NCBI RefSeq assembly: GCF_014705705.1
Contig: NZ_JACXLD010000003.1
Span: 248,001 to 312,000, forward strand
Source: Spongiibacter pelagi
Lineage (GTDB): Bacteria; Pseudomonadota; Gammaproteobacteria; Pseudomonadales; Spongiibacteraceae
Length of the DNA stretch: 64,000 nucleotides
Reading direction: 5' to 3'
Of this stretch, positions 26,536 through 36,276 are shown piece by piece. The notes below the pieces were generated by a model that searched no databases, was not told the origin of the DNA, and saw only the letters and a list, made by a program, of their open reading frames with translations. The translations under genes and the position numbers were made by a program. Each line of letters starts with the position of its first letter. Position 1 is the first letter of the stretch.

Positions 26536-27762
26536 ATGTTGAAGTTGAAAGAAGCCTCAAAGATGCAAAAGGGCCTGTTGGCGGCAGCGATAATGGGAAG
26601 TGTGGCGGCAATACCTTCGGCCTATGCCGATGATTTTGCCTACGCATTGGCAAATGGTAAGGCGTATGGCGATTTTCGCCTGCGCTATGAATCTGTTGAG
26701 CAAGATAACGCGCTCAAGGATGCCACGGCGTTAACATTGCGTTCCCAGTTTGGCTACACCACCGGCACCCTGAATGGATTTTCTGCAACCATTGAAGCGG
26801 AAGACGTTCGCATTGTCGCGGGGGAAGGGGATTATTCTGTACCGCCAGCCGGCTACAAGACCGGTCAATATTCAGTGATTGCCGATGCGGAAACCACTGA
26901 GCTGGATCAAGGTTTTATTCAGTATAAAAACAAAGGTTTTACCGGCAAGTTGGGGCGTCAGGTATTAACTTACGACGGTCACCGCTTTATCGGTCACGTG
27001 GGTTGGCGCCAAGACAAGCAAACCTTTGATGGTTTGAGCCTGAGCTATTCACCCAGTAAAGAAGTTACGGTAAACGCGGCGTATCTCTACAAGCGCAACC
27101 GTATTTTCGCAGAAGCAGCGGATATGGATTCCAGCGATGTGCTGTTCAATATTGCCTATAACTCCGCTATCGGTAAGTTTGTCGCCTACAGCTATATGCT
27201 GGAAGACGATGCTACTGACCTGCAGCGCGATACTATGGGGGCCAGCTTTAGTGGCTCTACCGGCGGTGATGTGAAGTTTCTTTACACTGCGGAATATGCA
27301 TCGCAAAGTAAAGAGCCAGCGGCGGGTGCGAAAACCGATACCGACTACGCTCTGCTTGAAGGTGGTGTGGTGGTAAGCGGCATCACCGTGAAGTTGGGTT
27401 ATGAGTTGCTTGGCTCCGATGACGCTACCGATGCCTTCCAAACGCCGCTGGCGACAATGCATAAATTTAACGGCTGGGCGGATAACTTTCTGGTGACACC
27501 GGCGGCAGGTCTGGAAGATACCTACCTCTCTGTTGGCGGTAAGCTGGGCGGTGGTGCTTGGAGTGTGATCTATCACGACTTTGCGGTTGATGATGACAGC
27601 GCTGGTGCTTCGGATTACGGCAGCGAAGTTGATGCGGTATATAGCAAAGCTTTCGGCAAAAACTACTATGCGGGTATTAAGTATGCTGCGTTTTCGGCGG
27701 ACTCAGCCTCAACGTTAGTTGATACCGATAAACTATGGGTGTGGGTAGGCGCCAAGTTCTAG
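26536..27762 (+). CDS. Outer-membrane porin, alginate-export/OprD-like barrel
   Basis: 408 aa, GGAGAG ribosome site (26525-26530). A signal peptide (cleavage near SAYA/DD, about residue 31) precedes repeated amphipathic strands (DFRLRYESVEQDNAL, TLRSQFGYTT, GKLGRQVLTYDGHRFIG) and a terminal Phe (WVWVGAKF) typical of outer-membrane insertion. Strand pattern and GxLGRQ motif recall the alginate-export family; here the sigma-54 promoter and neighbours point to a small anion such as nitrate. Substrate is inference. No terminator follows directly. Confidence 0.75.
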   Translation: MLKLKEASKMQKGLLAAAIMGSVAAIPSAYADDFAYALANGKAYGDFRLRYESVEQDNALKDATALTLRSQFGYTTGTLNGFSATIEAEDVRIVAGEGDYSVPPAGYKTGQYSVIADAETTELDQGFIQYKNKGFTGKLGRQVLTYDGHRFIGHVGWRQDKQTFDGLSLSYSPSKEVTVNAAYLYKRNRIFAEAADMDSSDVLFNIAYNSAIGKFVAYSYMLEDDATDLQRDTMGASFSGSTGGDVKFLYTAEYASQSKEPAAGAKTDTDYALLEGGVVVSGITVKLGYELLGSDDATDAFQTPLATMHKFNGWADNFLVTPAAGLEDTYLSVGGKLGGGAWSVIYHDFAVDDDSAGASDYGSEVDAVYSKAFGKNYYAGIKYAAFSADSASTLVDTDKLWVWVGAKF

Positions 27763-27979
27763 GCTTGGATTTGCTACTGCGCTCGCAATCTTGGCCGCCA
27801 GCGGTACTCGGAATGCTCATTTATTACATATAAATTCCGCTTCTTCCGTTCCGGTGGCGACCAAGCTTGCATCGCTCGTGACGTTATTCCTTATTTGTAG
27901 GTTCGCCTTTAACTTCTAGAGCTTTCTTAAGCCGGGTGCTAACTGCAACGGCTGCTTTCTATTCCTAAGCAGTGATACC

Positions 27980-28009
27980 ATGCCACTCATATTTTTGAGT
28001 GGCATTTTT
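27980..28009 (+). terminator. Terminator hairpin ending just before mpl
   Basis: ATGCCACTCA (27980-27989) pairs perfectly with TGAGTGGCAT (27996-28005), followed by TTTTT. The T-run ends only 4 nt before the mpl ATG at 28014, so no promoter or ribosome site fits between. Confidence 0.8.
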
Positions 28010-28013
28010 GTTT

Positions 28014-29387
28014 ATGCATATCCATATCCTCGGCATTTGCGGCACCTTTATGGGTGGTCTGGCGATTTTGGCGCGTCAGCTCGGTCATACGGTGACCGGT
28101 TCCGATGCCAATGTTTACCCACCAATGAGCACCCAATTGGAAGAGCAGGGCATTACTCTGATGGAGGGCTACGATCCCAGCCATTTGCAGCCCGAGCCAG
28201 ATTTGGTGGTGGTGGGCAATGCCATGAGTCGCGGCAATCCCGCTGTGGAATATATGCTGGATCGCGGTTTGCGCTATACCTCTGGGCCGCAGTGGTTGAA
28301 TGAGCATGTCTTGCAGGGGCGTTGGGTTTTGGCTTGCTCTGGTACCCACGGTAAAACCACAACCTCAAGTATGCTCGCTTGGTTATTGGAAGACGCCGGC
28401 TATGAGCCGGGTTTTTTAATTGGCGGTGTGCCGGGAGACTTTGGTATTTCTGCGCGCATCGGCGGTTCAGATTTTTTTGTGATTGAGGCCGATGAGTACG
28501 ACAGCGCCTTTTTTGATAAGCGCTCCAAGTTTGTTCACTACCGTCCGCGCACGCTGATTATTAATAATCTGGAATTTGATCACGCGGATATTTTTCCTGA
28601 TTTGGCCGCAATTCAGCGCCAGTTTCATCATGTGATTCGCACGGTACCCGCGACCGGGCGTTTGCTCGCGCCGGTGGCCGTGCCCGCTATTGATGAAGTA
28701 TTGGCGATGGGTTGCTGGAGCGAGTGTGAACGCTTTAGTGCGGCAGGGGAGCCAGCGCAGTGGCAGGCTAAATCCTTGTCGGCCGATGGCTCTGAATTTG
28801 AGGTTTTGTTCGAAGGCCAGTCAATGGGCACGGTGCAGTGGGCGCATACCGGCGAGCACAATATTAATAATGCGCTGGCGGCGGTGGCTGCCGCTCGCCA
28901 TGTTGGGGTTACTCCGCAAACGGCGGTGGCCTCACTCAGTCGTTTTCAGGGCGTAAAACGGCGTATGGAATTACTGGCTGATATTGCCGGTATTCGTGTT
29001 TACGACGATTTTGCACATCACCCCACGGCAATTGAAACCACGCTGGCGGGTGTACGGGGCCGAGTTGATGCTGCTGGAGTCGGGCGGGTTATTGCTTTGA
29101 TTGAACCGCGTTCCAATACCATGCGTATGGGAGTGTATCGGGATCGATTAGCGGCGAGCTGTGCCGATGCCGATGCGGTGATTTGGTATCAGCCGCCCGG
29201 TTTGGATTGGTCGCTAGACAGCGTGATTGAAAACAGTCCGGTGCCGGCGCGTTTGAGTTCCAATCTGGATCAACTTGTTGCTGAGCTCGTTGCAGAGTTA
29301 CGCGCCGGGGATAATCTAGTGATTATGAGCAATGGCGGTTTTGGGGGTGTTCACCAAAAAGTGGTGAAGGCGCTAGAGCAAGAGTAA
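28014..29387 (+). CDS. mpl: UDP-MurNAc:L-Ala-gamma-D-Glu-meso-DAP ligase
   Basis: 457 aa Mur-ligase used in peptidoglycan recycling; it joins the recovered tripeptide to UDP-MurNAc. Start ATG 28014 gives the standard [18 protein letters not shown] loop [13 protein letters not shown] (about residue 107) and the Mur central/C-terminal motifs ([27 protein letters not shown]) are intact. There is no obvious Shine-Dalgarno upstream and a hairpin abuts the start. The stop region contains a 12-bp duplication leading into ubiX. Confidence 0.94.
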   Translation: MHIHILGICGTFMGGLAILARQLGHTVTGSDANVYPPMSTQLEEQGITLMEGYDPSHLQPEPDLVVVGNAMSRGNPAVEYMLDRGLRYTSGPQWLNEHVLQGRWVLACSGTHGKTTTSSMLAWLLEDAGYEPGFLIGGVPGDFGISARIGGSDFFVIEADEYDSAFFDKRSKFVHYRPRTLIINNLEFDHADIFPDLAAIQRQFHHVIRTVPATGRLLAPVAVPAIDEVLAMGCWSECERFSAAGEPAQWQAKSLSADGSEFEVLFEGQSMGTVQWAHTGEHNINNALAAVAAARHVGVTPQTAVASLSRFQGVKRRMELLADIAGIRVYDDFAHHPTAIETTLAGVRGRVDAAGVGRVIALIEPRSNTMRMGVYRDRLAASCADADAVIWYQPPGLDWSLDSVIENSPVPARLSSNLDQLVAELVAELRAGDNLVIMSNGGFGGVHQKVVKALEQE

Positions 29388-29413
29388 GAGCAAGAGTAAG
29401 AGAAAGCGAGAAC

Positions 29414-30037
29414 GTGAAATCGGAAAGTGAACGTAAACGAGTCACCTTAGCCATCACTGGCGCTTCGGGAGCGCAATATGGCCTGCGCCTTCTGGAGTGT
29501 TTATTGGCGGCAGAGTGCGAGGTGCATGTGATGATTTCCAAGGCGGCATTATTGGTGATCGCCACGGAAACCGAGCTGCAATTTTCTGCCAATAGTCGGC
29601 AATTAAAGTCCCAGCTCTTGCAAGCCTGTGGCGCCGAATCTCGCGCTGAACAATTGTTTGTTCACGACCGGGAAGACTGGATGGCGCCGGTGGCTTCTGG
29701 CAGTGGCGCGCCGTCTTCTATGGTGGTGTGTCCGGCCAGCACCGGCACGCTCTCAGCCATCGCCTGTGGCGCCAGTAATAATTTAATTGAACGGGCGGCG
29801 GATGTTGTACTCAAAGAGCGTCGGCAGTTAATACTGGTAACACGGGAAATGCCGCTTTCAACCATTCACCTGCAACATATGTTGAGCCTGAGTCAGATGG
29901 GCGCAACCATTATGCCGGCCTCGCCGGGGTTTTACCGCAAGCCGCAATCGGTTGCTGATATGGTGGATTTTGTGGTGGCGCGGGTGCTGGATCATTTGGG
30001 CATTGCGCAAACGTTGGTGCCGCGTTGGGGTGAGTAG
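29414..30037 (+). CDS. ubiX: Flavin prenyltransferase
   Basis: 207 aa. Makes prenylated FMN, the cofactor of UbiD decarboxylase in ubiquinone synthesis. Start is GTG 29414, preceded by a purine-rich tract. Motifs: [17 protein letters not shown] (FMN site), [33 protein letters not shown] and [17 protein letters not shown]. 26 bp after mpl, likely co-transcribed. Confidence 0.93.
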   Translation: MKSESERKRVTLAITGASGAQYGLRLLECLLAAECEVHVMISKAALLVIATETELQFSANSRQLKSQLLQACGAESRAEQLFVHDREDWMAPVASGSGAPSSMVVCPASTGTLSAIACGASNNLIERAADVVLKERRQLILVTREMPLSTIHLQHMLSLSQMGATIMPASPGFYRKPQSVADMVDFVVARVLDHLGIAQTLVPRWGE

Positions 30038-30115
30038 TTCGCGTTGCTGCGATCAACAAAAATTAAAGAAATGGAAGGGCTGCTGAACAGCCTGAACTGT
30101 ATTAAAGGATCATAA

Positions 30116-32725
30116 ATGAACGCGATAGTGGAATCGCTCTACCAGAAAATTTTACTGCGCCATGCGGCCTTAGCCATGGTGATTCTGGTTGCCGTGCTCG
30201 GTTGGTTGGGCAGTTACATTCCCAGTTTGAAATTGGATGCGTCTTCCGAAGCGCTGGTACTGGAGGGGGACACCTCGCTGGCCTATTACCGGCAGATAGT
30301 GAAGCGCTATGGCAGCGAAGATTTTTTGGTAGTGACCTATCGCCCCAATGGTTTTTTACTGGCTGACCGGCAGCTGCAAACCATTGATGCCATGCGTGCC
30401 AAGTTTGCCGCACTGCCCGGTGTTTCCGGCGTAACAACCATACTGGATGTGCCGCTGCTAGATAGCCCACGGGTGGGCCTGAGCCAAGTGACGGGCGGTG
30501 ATATTCCTACTCTGCGTGACCCTAAAATTGACCGGGAGCTGGCGCTGAAAGAATTTACCAGCAGCCCGATTTATCGCCAATTGCTGACCAGTATTGATGG
30601 CAAAACCACGGTATTGCAGGTCAATCTGCAGCGCGATGAAAAATACTTTGAGTTGATGAATATCCGTAACGATCTGCGTGATGCGGCTCGAATGGGCGAT
30701 ATTGAATCCGAGCTGAAATTGCACGCTGCGGAAAAGGCCTTTGCGGATTACACCGCAGAAGCCCATGAGCGCTCAGAGGAATTGGTGGCTTCTGCGCGGG
30801 GCATCATTGAGGAATATCGTGGCGATGCCCAGCTATTCCTCGGCGGTGTGCCGATGATTACCGTAGATATGATCGACTTTGTTAAAGGCGATTTGAAATT
30901 ATTCGGCACCGGCATTTTGCTATTTATTGTCGCTATGCTGGCGGTGATTTTCCGCAGCCTGCGCTGGGTATTGATTCCGCTTTCCACCTGCTTGGGCACG
31001 GTGGTGTTTATGCTGGGTTTGTTGGGCTTTCTGGATTGGCGGCTCACGGTTATCTCCGCCAATTTTGTCGCCCTGCTGCTGATTTTGACCTTGGCCATTA
31101 CCATTCACTTGGTGGTGCGTTATCGCGAATTGGCCAATGAATTTCCCAAGGCCAGTCAGTACGACATTGTGCTGCAAACCGTGCAAAAAATGCTGCGGCC
31201 CTGCCTGTATACCGCGTTGACCACCTTGGTGGCGTTTGCCTCCTTGGTAGTTAGCGGTATTCGTCCGGTTATTGATTTTGGCTGGATGATGACCATGGGC
31301 GTATTGGCCGCCCTAGTAATGGCTTTTGTAATTTTGCCCTGTGTTTTAATGCTGTTGCCACGCAAGGAAGAGCGCGGCGGAGAAGCCAGTAAAACCTCAT
31401 TCACACTGATGTTTGCCAAGGCAACGGAGCATTATGGCGGTGTGATTATTGTGGTTTCGGTGCTGCTGCTGGCGTTGAGTGGTTGGGGAATTTCCCAGTT
31501 AAAAGTGGAAAATCGCTTTATTGATTACTTCCACGACACCACTGAAATTTATCAGGGCATGGAAACCATCGACTCCGAGCTGGGCGGTACTATCGGGCTG
31601 GATATTATTTTAGATATGCCCAAGCCTACGGCTGAAGTTGAAGTAGATACGCCAGTGGCAAGCGCAACCGCGCCCGCAGCGGATCTGGCCGATGATGAAT
31701 TCGCTAATGACGATTTTGCGGGGGATGATTTTGCGGATGATCCTTTTGCCACAGATCCTTTCGCTGAGGATTTTGGGGGCAGCTTTGGTTCTTCCGCCAG
31801 CACTTCCGATAGCTATTGGTTCACCGTGGCGGGCCTGAAGCGCATTCAGGAAGTCCACGATTATATGGACGGCCTTGAAGAAACCGGTAAGGTGCTATCA
31901 CTGGCGACGTTCTACGAGGTGATGCAAATGGTGATGGGCAATGTCGATGATTTGCAATTGGCATTGGCGGCGCGTTCCCTGCCGGAATCCATCAATGAAA
32001 TTCTGATCGACCCCTACCTCTCGGTCGAGGCGGATCAGGCGCGGATTAGCCTGCGGGTTAAAGAAACCAGCCGCACCTTGCATCGCAATGAGTTGCTGAA
32101 ACAGGTTCGCGCTCATCTGATTGATGATTTGGGCTTTGAACCTGAGCAAGTGCATCTCACTGGCATGTTGGTGCTGTACAACAATATGCTGCAAAGCCTG
32201 TTCAAGTCGCAGATTCTGACGCTGAGCGCGGTGTTTGTGGCTATTCTCGCCATGTTTATGGTGTTGTTCCGCTCCTTTAGCCTGGCATTGATTGCGCTCA
32301 CGCCCAACTTGCTGGCCGCCGGTGCGGTGTTGGGAGGCATGGGCTTGGCGGGCATTCCGCTGGATATGATGACCATTACCATTGCTGCGATTACCGTGGG
32401 TATTGGCGTGGATGACACCATCCACTATGTGCACCGCTTTATCAGCGAGTTTCCAAAAGATCGAAACTACCTGCAAACCATGTATCGCTGTCACGGCAGT
32501 ATCGGGCGGGCCATGTACTACACCTCGGTGATTATTATTTTCGGCTTCTCCATTCTGATGCTGTCGAACTTCACGCCTAGCATCTACTTCGGCCTGCTTA
32601 CCGCGCTGGCAATGATTGCCGCACTGGCCGGGGCCATGCTGTTGCTGCCCAAACTGGTACTGGTCTTTAAACCTTTGGGGCCAGAAGGTGTAGCAGCTGA
32701 CGTGGTAGTTAAGACGGCGGAATAA
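30116..32725 (+). CDS. RND-superfamily exporter (MMPL/COG1033 type)
   Basis: 869 aa with two repeated halves: one membrane segment, a large periplasmic loop (about 35-265 and 460-690), then five membrane segments with sterol-sensing-domain-like character (ITLAITIHLVVRYREL; GVDDTIHYVHRF). Such proteins export lipids or hydrophobic compounds across the inner membrane. The second periplasmic loop carries a low-complexity Asp/Phe insert (DDEFANDDFAGDDFADDPF, near residues 522-555). No partner adaptor gene is adjacent; the next gene encodes a LON-domain protein. Confidence 0.85.
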   Translation: MNAIVESLYQKILLRHAALAMVILVAVLGWLGSYIPSLKLDASSEALVLEGDTSLAYYRQIVKRYGSEDFLVVTYRPNGFLLADRQLQTIDAMRAKFAALPGVSGVTTILDVPLLDSPRVGLSQVTGGDIPTLRDPKIDRELALKEFTSSPIYRQLLTSIDGKTTVLQVNLQRDEKYFELMNIRNDLRDAARMGDIESELKLHAAEKAFADYTAEAHERSEELVASARGIIEEYRGDAQLFLGGVPMITVDMIDFVKGDLKLFGTGILLFIVAMLAVIFRSLRWVLIPLSTCLGTVVFMLGLLGFLDWRLTVISANFVALLLILTLAITIHLVVRYRELANEFPKASQYDIVLQTVQKMLRPCLYTALTTLVAFASLVVSGIRPVIDFGWMMTMGVLAALVMAFVILPCVLMLLPRKEERGGEASKTSFTLMFAKATEHYGGVIIVVSVLLLALSGWGISQLKVENRFIDYFHDTTEIYQGMETIDSELGGTIGLDIILDMPKPTAEVEVDTPVASATAPAADLADDEFANDDFAGDDFADDPFATDPFAEDFGGSFGSSASTSDSYWFTVAGLKRIQEVHDYMDGLEETGKVLSLATFYEVMQMVMGNVDDLQLALAARSLPESINEILIDPYLSVEADQARISLRVKETSRTLHRNELLKQVRAHLIDDLGFEPEQVHLTGMLVLYNNMLQSLFKSQILTLSAVFVAILAMFMVLFRSFSLALIALTPNLLAAGAVLGGMGLAGIPLDMMTITIAAITVGIGVDDTIHYVHRFISEFPKDRNYLQTMYRCHGSIGRAMYYTSVIIIFGFSILMLSNFTPSIYFGLLTALAMIAALAGAMLLLPKLVLVFKPLGPEGVAADVVVKTAE

Positions 32726-32731
32726 ACGCAA

Positions 32732-33385
32732 ATGGCTGAGCTGCAAAAAGACTATCCCTTATTCCCGCTGGGTATGCCGCTGTTTCCCGGCGGCCGAATG
32801 GCATTGCGGGTATTTGAACGCCGTTATCTGGATTTGGTGCGGGACTGTCTGCGCAACGATCAAGGCTTTGGGGTGGTTTGGTTGCATCAGGGCGCCGAGG
32901 TGGCTGCCGAGGGTGGCGATGAAATCGAGCTGGCCGAATACGGTGTTGAGGCGCGCATTGTCGATTGGGATCAAACCAAAGACGGCCTGCTGAGTATCAC
33001 CATTGAGGGCGTTCGCCGCTTCCGCTTGGAGCAATTCTGGCTGGCAGAAAGCGGTCTGAATCGCGGCGATATTGAGTGGTGTGAGCTGGGCGACGAGGGC
33101 GATGACAGTGAGTGCCAGAGTGAATTGGCGCCTGAAATTGTCGAGGGTTTGCTGGCTAATAATCGCGCCCTGTTGGAGGCCTTGAGCGAGCATCCTCATG
33201 TTGCGCGCTTGGGGATTGATATTACCGTTACCGATATTGCCGGCTTGGTGTATCGCCTAGCGCAATTGCTGCCGATGCCGCCATCGGCAACCTATCCATT
33301 GCTCGAATTCAATACGCCATTGGGCTTGCTGGAAGAGCTGCACAGCCTACTTGGCGAATACGCCGACGATCACGCCTCGGATTGA
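32732..33385 (+). CDS. LON N-terminal domain protein
   Basis: 217 aa, made only of the Lon substrate-binding (LAN) domain: YPLFPLGMPLFPGGRMALRVFERRYLDLV then the characteristic AriVDW-like region and a helical C-terminus (LGLLEELHSLLGEY). No protease or ATPase domain. Such stand-alone proteins are widespread and of unknown role. It begins 6 nt after the exporter stop, so co-transcription is likely. Confidence 0.88.
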   Translation: MAELQKDYPLFPLGMPLFPGGRMALRVFERRYLDLVRDCLRNDQGFGVVWLHQGAEVAAEGGDEIELAEYGVEARIVDWDQTKDGLLSITIEGVRRFRLEQFWLAESGLNRGDIEWCELGDEGDDSECQSELAPEIVEGLLANNRALLEALSEHPHVARLGIDITVTDIAGLVYRLAQLLPMPPSATYPLLEFNTPLGLLEELHSLLGEYADDHASD

Positions 33386-33441
33386 ATCACTGCGCTCGCC
33401 TGAAGCGTGCGGTTTACATAGAGGCGAGCCCCCGCTTTCGT

Positions 33442-33447
33442 TATAAT
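33442..33447 (+). promoter_or_regulatory. Possible -10 box of the proA-lipA operon
   Basis: A perfect TATAAT (33442-33447) lies 48 bp before the proA ATG; no -35 at standard distance is seen, so this is only suggestive. Confidence 0.35.
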
Positions 33448-33495
33448 GCCCGTTTTATCTGCCGCTCGCTTTGTGAGCAGGTCTGAGGAACAACA

Positions 33496-34752
33496 ATGCA
33501 AGTAACAGACTATATGCGCCAACTGGGTCAACAGGCCCGTACTGCGGCGCGTATTGTGGCTGCCGCCGATACCGGCGTTAAAAATCGTGCGCTGCTGGCC
33601 ATCGCTTCGGCCATTGATAGCAGCCGCGAGGTGATTATTGCCGCCAATCAAAAAGATCTGCAGGCCGGAGAACAATCCGGTTTAGATGCGGCGCTGCTAG
33701 ATCGTCTTGCTCTGACTCCAGAACGCATCGACGGCATGATTGAAGGTCTGCATCAGGTCGCCTCACTAGCGGACCCCGTAGGAGCAATCAGTGATCTGAA
33801 TTATCGTCCCAGCGGCATCCAAGTTGGCAAAATGCGTGTGCCACTGGGTGTGGTTGGCATCATTTACGAATCCCGTCCCAATGTAACTGTTGAAGCGGCC
33901 AGCCTGTGCCTGAAATCCGGTAATGCGGCAATTTTGCGTGGCGGCTCAGAGGCGCTGAATTCCAATCAGGCGCTGGCGGCTTGCCTGCGCACCGGTTTAG
34001 CTGAAGCGGGTTTGCCTGAAACCGCAGTACAAGTGTTGGAAATTACCGACCGGGCGGCGGTGGGCGAATTGATCACCATGCCAGAATATGTGGATGTAGT
34101 GGTGCCCCGTGGCGGTAAAGGCTTGATTGAACGCATTGCTAACGATGCCACTGTCACGGTGATCAAGCACCTCGACGGTATTTGCCACGTTTACATTGAT
34201 GATGAGGCCGATGCGGAAAAAGCCATTGCCATCACCCTCAATGCCAAAACCCATCGCTATGGCACCTGTAACACCATGGAAACACTCTTGGTGGCTGAAA
34301 GTCGTGCCGAAGAATTATTGCCACCCATTGCCGAGCTGTTAGTGGAAAAAGGGGTGGAGTTGCGCGGCTGTCCACGCACACGTCAGGTATTAAATGGCGC
34401 GGTTGCCGCTACTGATGAAGATTGGGCCACCGAATATCTGGCGCCGATTCTCTCTGTGCGCGTGGTGCAGGGGCTGGATGAGGCCATGGCGCATATTGAG
34501 CAGTACAGCTCTCGCCATACCGAATCCATCATTACCGAAAATTACACCACCGCCCGTCGTTTTCTGCGGGAAGTGGATTCCAGCTCGGTAATGGTTAACG
34601 CCTCGACCCGTTTTGCCGATGGTTTTGAATATGGTCTGGGTGCGGAAATTGGCATTTCCACCGACAAGATTCACGCCCGAGGTCCGGTTGGGCTTGAAGG
34701 GCTGACTTCCCAGAAATATGTGGTACTTGGCGACGGCCATATTCGTCAGTGA
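33496..34752 (+). CDS. proA: Gamma-glutamyl phosphate reductase
   Basis: 418 aa. NADPH reduction of gamma-glutamyl phosphate to the semialdehyde, second step of proline synthesis. N-terminal [16 protein letters not shown], nucleotide loop region [20 protein letters not shown], and the catalytic Cys in [13 protein letters not shown] are present; C-terminal [16 protein letters not shown] is typical. Its stop overlaps the nadD start by 4 bp. Confidence 0.96.
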   Translation: MQVTDYMRQLGQQARTAARIVAAADTGVKNRALLAIASAIDSSREVIIAANQKDLQAGEQSGLDAALLDRLALTPERIDGMIEGLHQVASLADPVGAISDLNYRPSGIQVGKMRVPLGVVGIIYESRPNVTVEAASLCLKSGNAAILRGGSEALNSNQALAACLRTGLAEAGLPETAVQVLEITDRAAVGELITMPEYVDVVVPRGGKGLIERIANDATVTVIKHLDGICHVYIDDEADAEKAIAITLNAKTHRYGTCNTMETLLVAESRAEELLPPIAELLVEKGVELRGCPRTRQVLNGAVAATDEDWATEYLAPILSVRVVQGLDEAMAHIEQYSSRHTESIITENYTTARRFLREVDSSSVMVNASTRFADGFEYGLGAEIGISTDKIHARGPVGLEGLTSQKYVVLGDGHIRQ

Positions 34753-35396
34753 GTAAGCCCTTGCGTCATATCGCTATTTTTGGCGGCACCTTCGACCCTA
34801 TTCACAACGGCCATTTGCGTTCGGCGGTGGAAGTGCGAGAAGAATTGGCTGCCGATGAATTGTGGTTGTTGCCAAGTAATCGCCCGCCGTTACGTGATCG
34901 CCCAACGGCCAGTAGCGAACAGCGTTTGGCCATGGTGATGGCGGCGGTTCACGGCGAGCCGGGTGTAAGGGTGGATGCCCGCGAATTGCTGCGCGATACC
35001 CCCTCGTACACGGTGGATACGCTGAGTGAAATTCGCGCAGAAGTGGGCGAGGACATTGCCCTGACTTTAGTTGTTGGCAGTGATGCGCTGAATAAACTGC
35101 ACCAGTGGCACGATTGGCAGCGTCTATTGAGTTTGGCCAATATTCTGGCCTTGGGTCGGCCTGATTACGAGCTGCAATTGGATGCGGCGGTGGCCGATCA
35201 ATTGGGCAAGGCGGCCTGTGATAAATCGCAGTTGGGCTTGCAATCCCGTGGCGGATTTTGTGAGCTGAAGTTGGTGCAGTTGGCGATTTCAGCCACGGAT
35301 ATTCGCGAGCGTTTGGTCGGCGGGCAATCGGTGCGCTACCTGCTACCCGATGCGGTAATTGATTTTATAAATCAGCAGCAGCTTTATCGCCGCTGA
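34749..35396 (+). CDS. nadD: Nicotinate-mononucleotide adenylyltransferase
   Basis: 215 aa, GTG start overlapping proA by 4 bp. Adenylates NaMN in NAD synthesis. The nucleotidyl-transferase motif [15 protein letters not shown] and the C-terminal [10 protein letters not shown] (ISSTxIR-type) are clear. First gene of the classical cell-wall block. Confidence 0.95.
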   Translation: MSKPLRHIAIFGGTFDPIHNGHLRSAVEVREELAADELWLLPSNRPPLRDRPTASSEQRLAMVMAAVHGEPGVRVDARELLRDTPSYTVDTLSEIRAEVGEDIALTLVVGSDALNKLHQWHDWQRLLSLANILALGRPDYELQLDAAVADQLGKAACDKSQLGLQSRGGFCELKLVQLAISATDIRERLVGGQSVRYLLPDAVIDFINQQQLYRR

Positions 35397-35435
35397 TACT
35401 GATTTGCGTTTTTTGATTGATGAGTAAAACCCTGG

Positions 35436-35783
35436 ATGGATGTTGATAATTTAAAACAAGTAATCGTGAATGCCCTTGAGGATGTTAAGGGCAAAGACAT
35501 TGTCGTGCTAGATGTGCGAGGAATCAGCGGCGTGACCGACTATATGGTGGTCTGCAGTGGTACCTCAAGCCGCCATGTGAAATCGCTGGCCGACAATGTT
35601 TGGAGCGAGGCCAAGAAACAGGGTTACACCCCCATTGGCATGGAAGGTGAGCGTTCTGGCGATTGGATTCTGGTCGATTTCGCCGATGTAGTAGTGCACG
35701 TTATGCAGCCCGATGCCCGCCAGTTTTACGATCTGGAGCGCCTCTGGTCGGTTCCTGCGTCACCTGATACCGCCGGGGAATAA
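35436..35783 (+). CDS. rsfS: Ribosomal silencing factor RsfS
   Basis: 115 aa Iojap-family protein that binds L14 on the 50S subunit and blocks subunit joining when nutrients are low. Core [27 protein letters not shown] (first part) and [16 protein letters not shown] are diagnostic. Between nadD and rlmH as in most Gammaproteobacteria. Confidence 0.95.
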   Translation: MDVDNLKQVIVNALEDVKGKDIVVLDVRGISGVTDYMVVCSGTSSRHVKSLADNVWSEAKKQGYTPIGMEGERSGDWILVDFADVVVHVMQPDARQFYDLERLWSVPASPDTAGE

Positions 35784-35791
35784 CGCCGGTT

Positions 35792-36259
35792 ATGCGGGTC
35801 TCGCTGATTTGTATTGGCGGTAAAATGCCAGCTTGGGTCGATGACGGTGTTGCGGAATACCGCAAGCGTCTGCCCCCGGAAATTCAGTTTGAGATTCGCG
35901 ATCTGCCGCTGTCAAAGCGCGGCAAGAACACCGATATACGCCGCGCTATCGCCCAGGAAGGAGAAGCCATGTTGGCTGCAATCCCCAAAGGCGACACTGT
36001 GGTGGCACTGGATGTAAAAGGAAAATCAATCAGCACGGAATCGCTGGCCAGCAGTCTCGAAAGCTGGCAAATGGACGGAGACAATATCAGCTTATTGGTG
36101 GGTGGGCCCGACGGGCTTAGCGCCGACTGCCTTGCGATCGCCAAGCAAAAATGGTCGCTGTCGGCCATGACCTTACCGCACCCGCTTGTACGCGTGGTAT
36201 TGGCTGAGCAACTGTATCGGGCATGGACGATTCTGGCTAAACACCCCTATCACCGGTAG
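35792..36259 (+). CDS. rlmH: 23S rRNA (pseudouridine1915-N3)-methyltransferase
   Basis: 155 aa SPOUT methyltransferase modifying helix 69 of 23S rRNA. C-terminal knot motifs [33 protein letters not shown] and the final HPYHR are intact. 8 bp after rsfS. Confidence 0.96.
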   Translation: MRVSLICIGGKMPAWVDDGVAEYRKRLPPEIQFEIRDLPLSKRGKNTDIRRAIAQEGEAMLAAIPKGDTVVALDVKGKSISTESLASSLESWQMDGDNISLLVGGPDGLSADCLAIAKQKWSLSAMTLPHPLVRVVLAEQLYRAWTILAKHPYHR

Positions 36260-36276
36260 GGCGGACTTTTTGCGGC

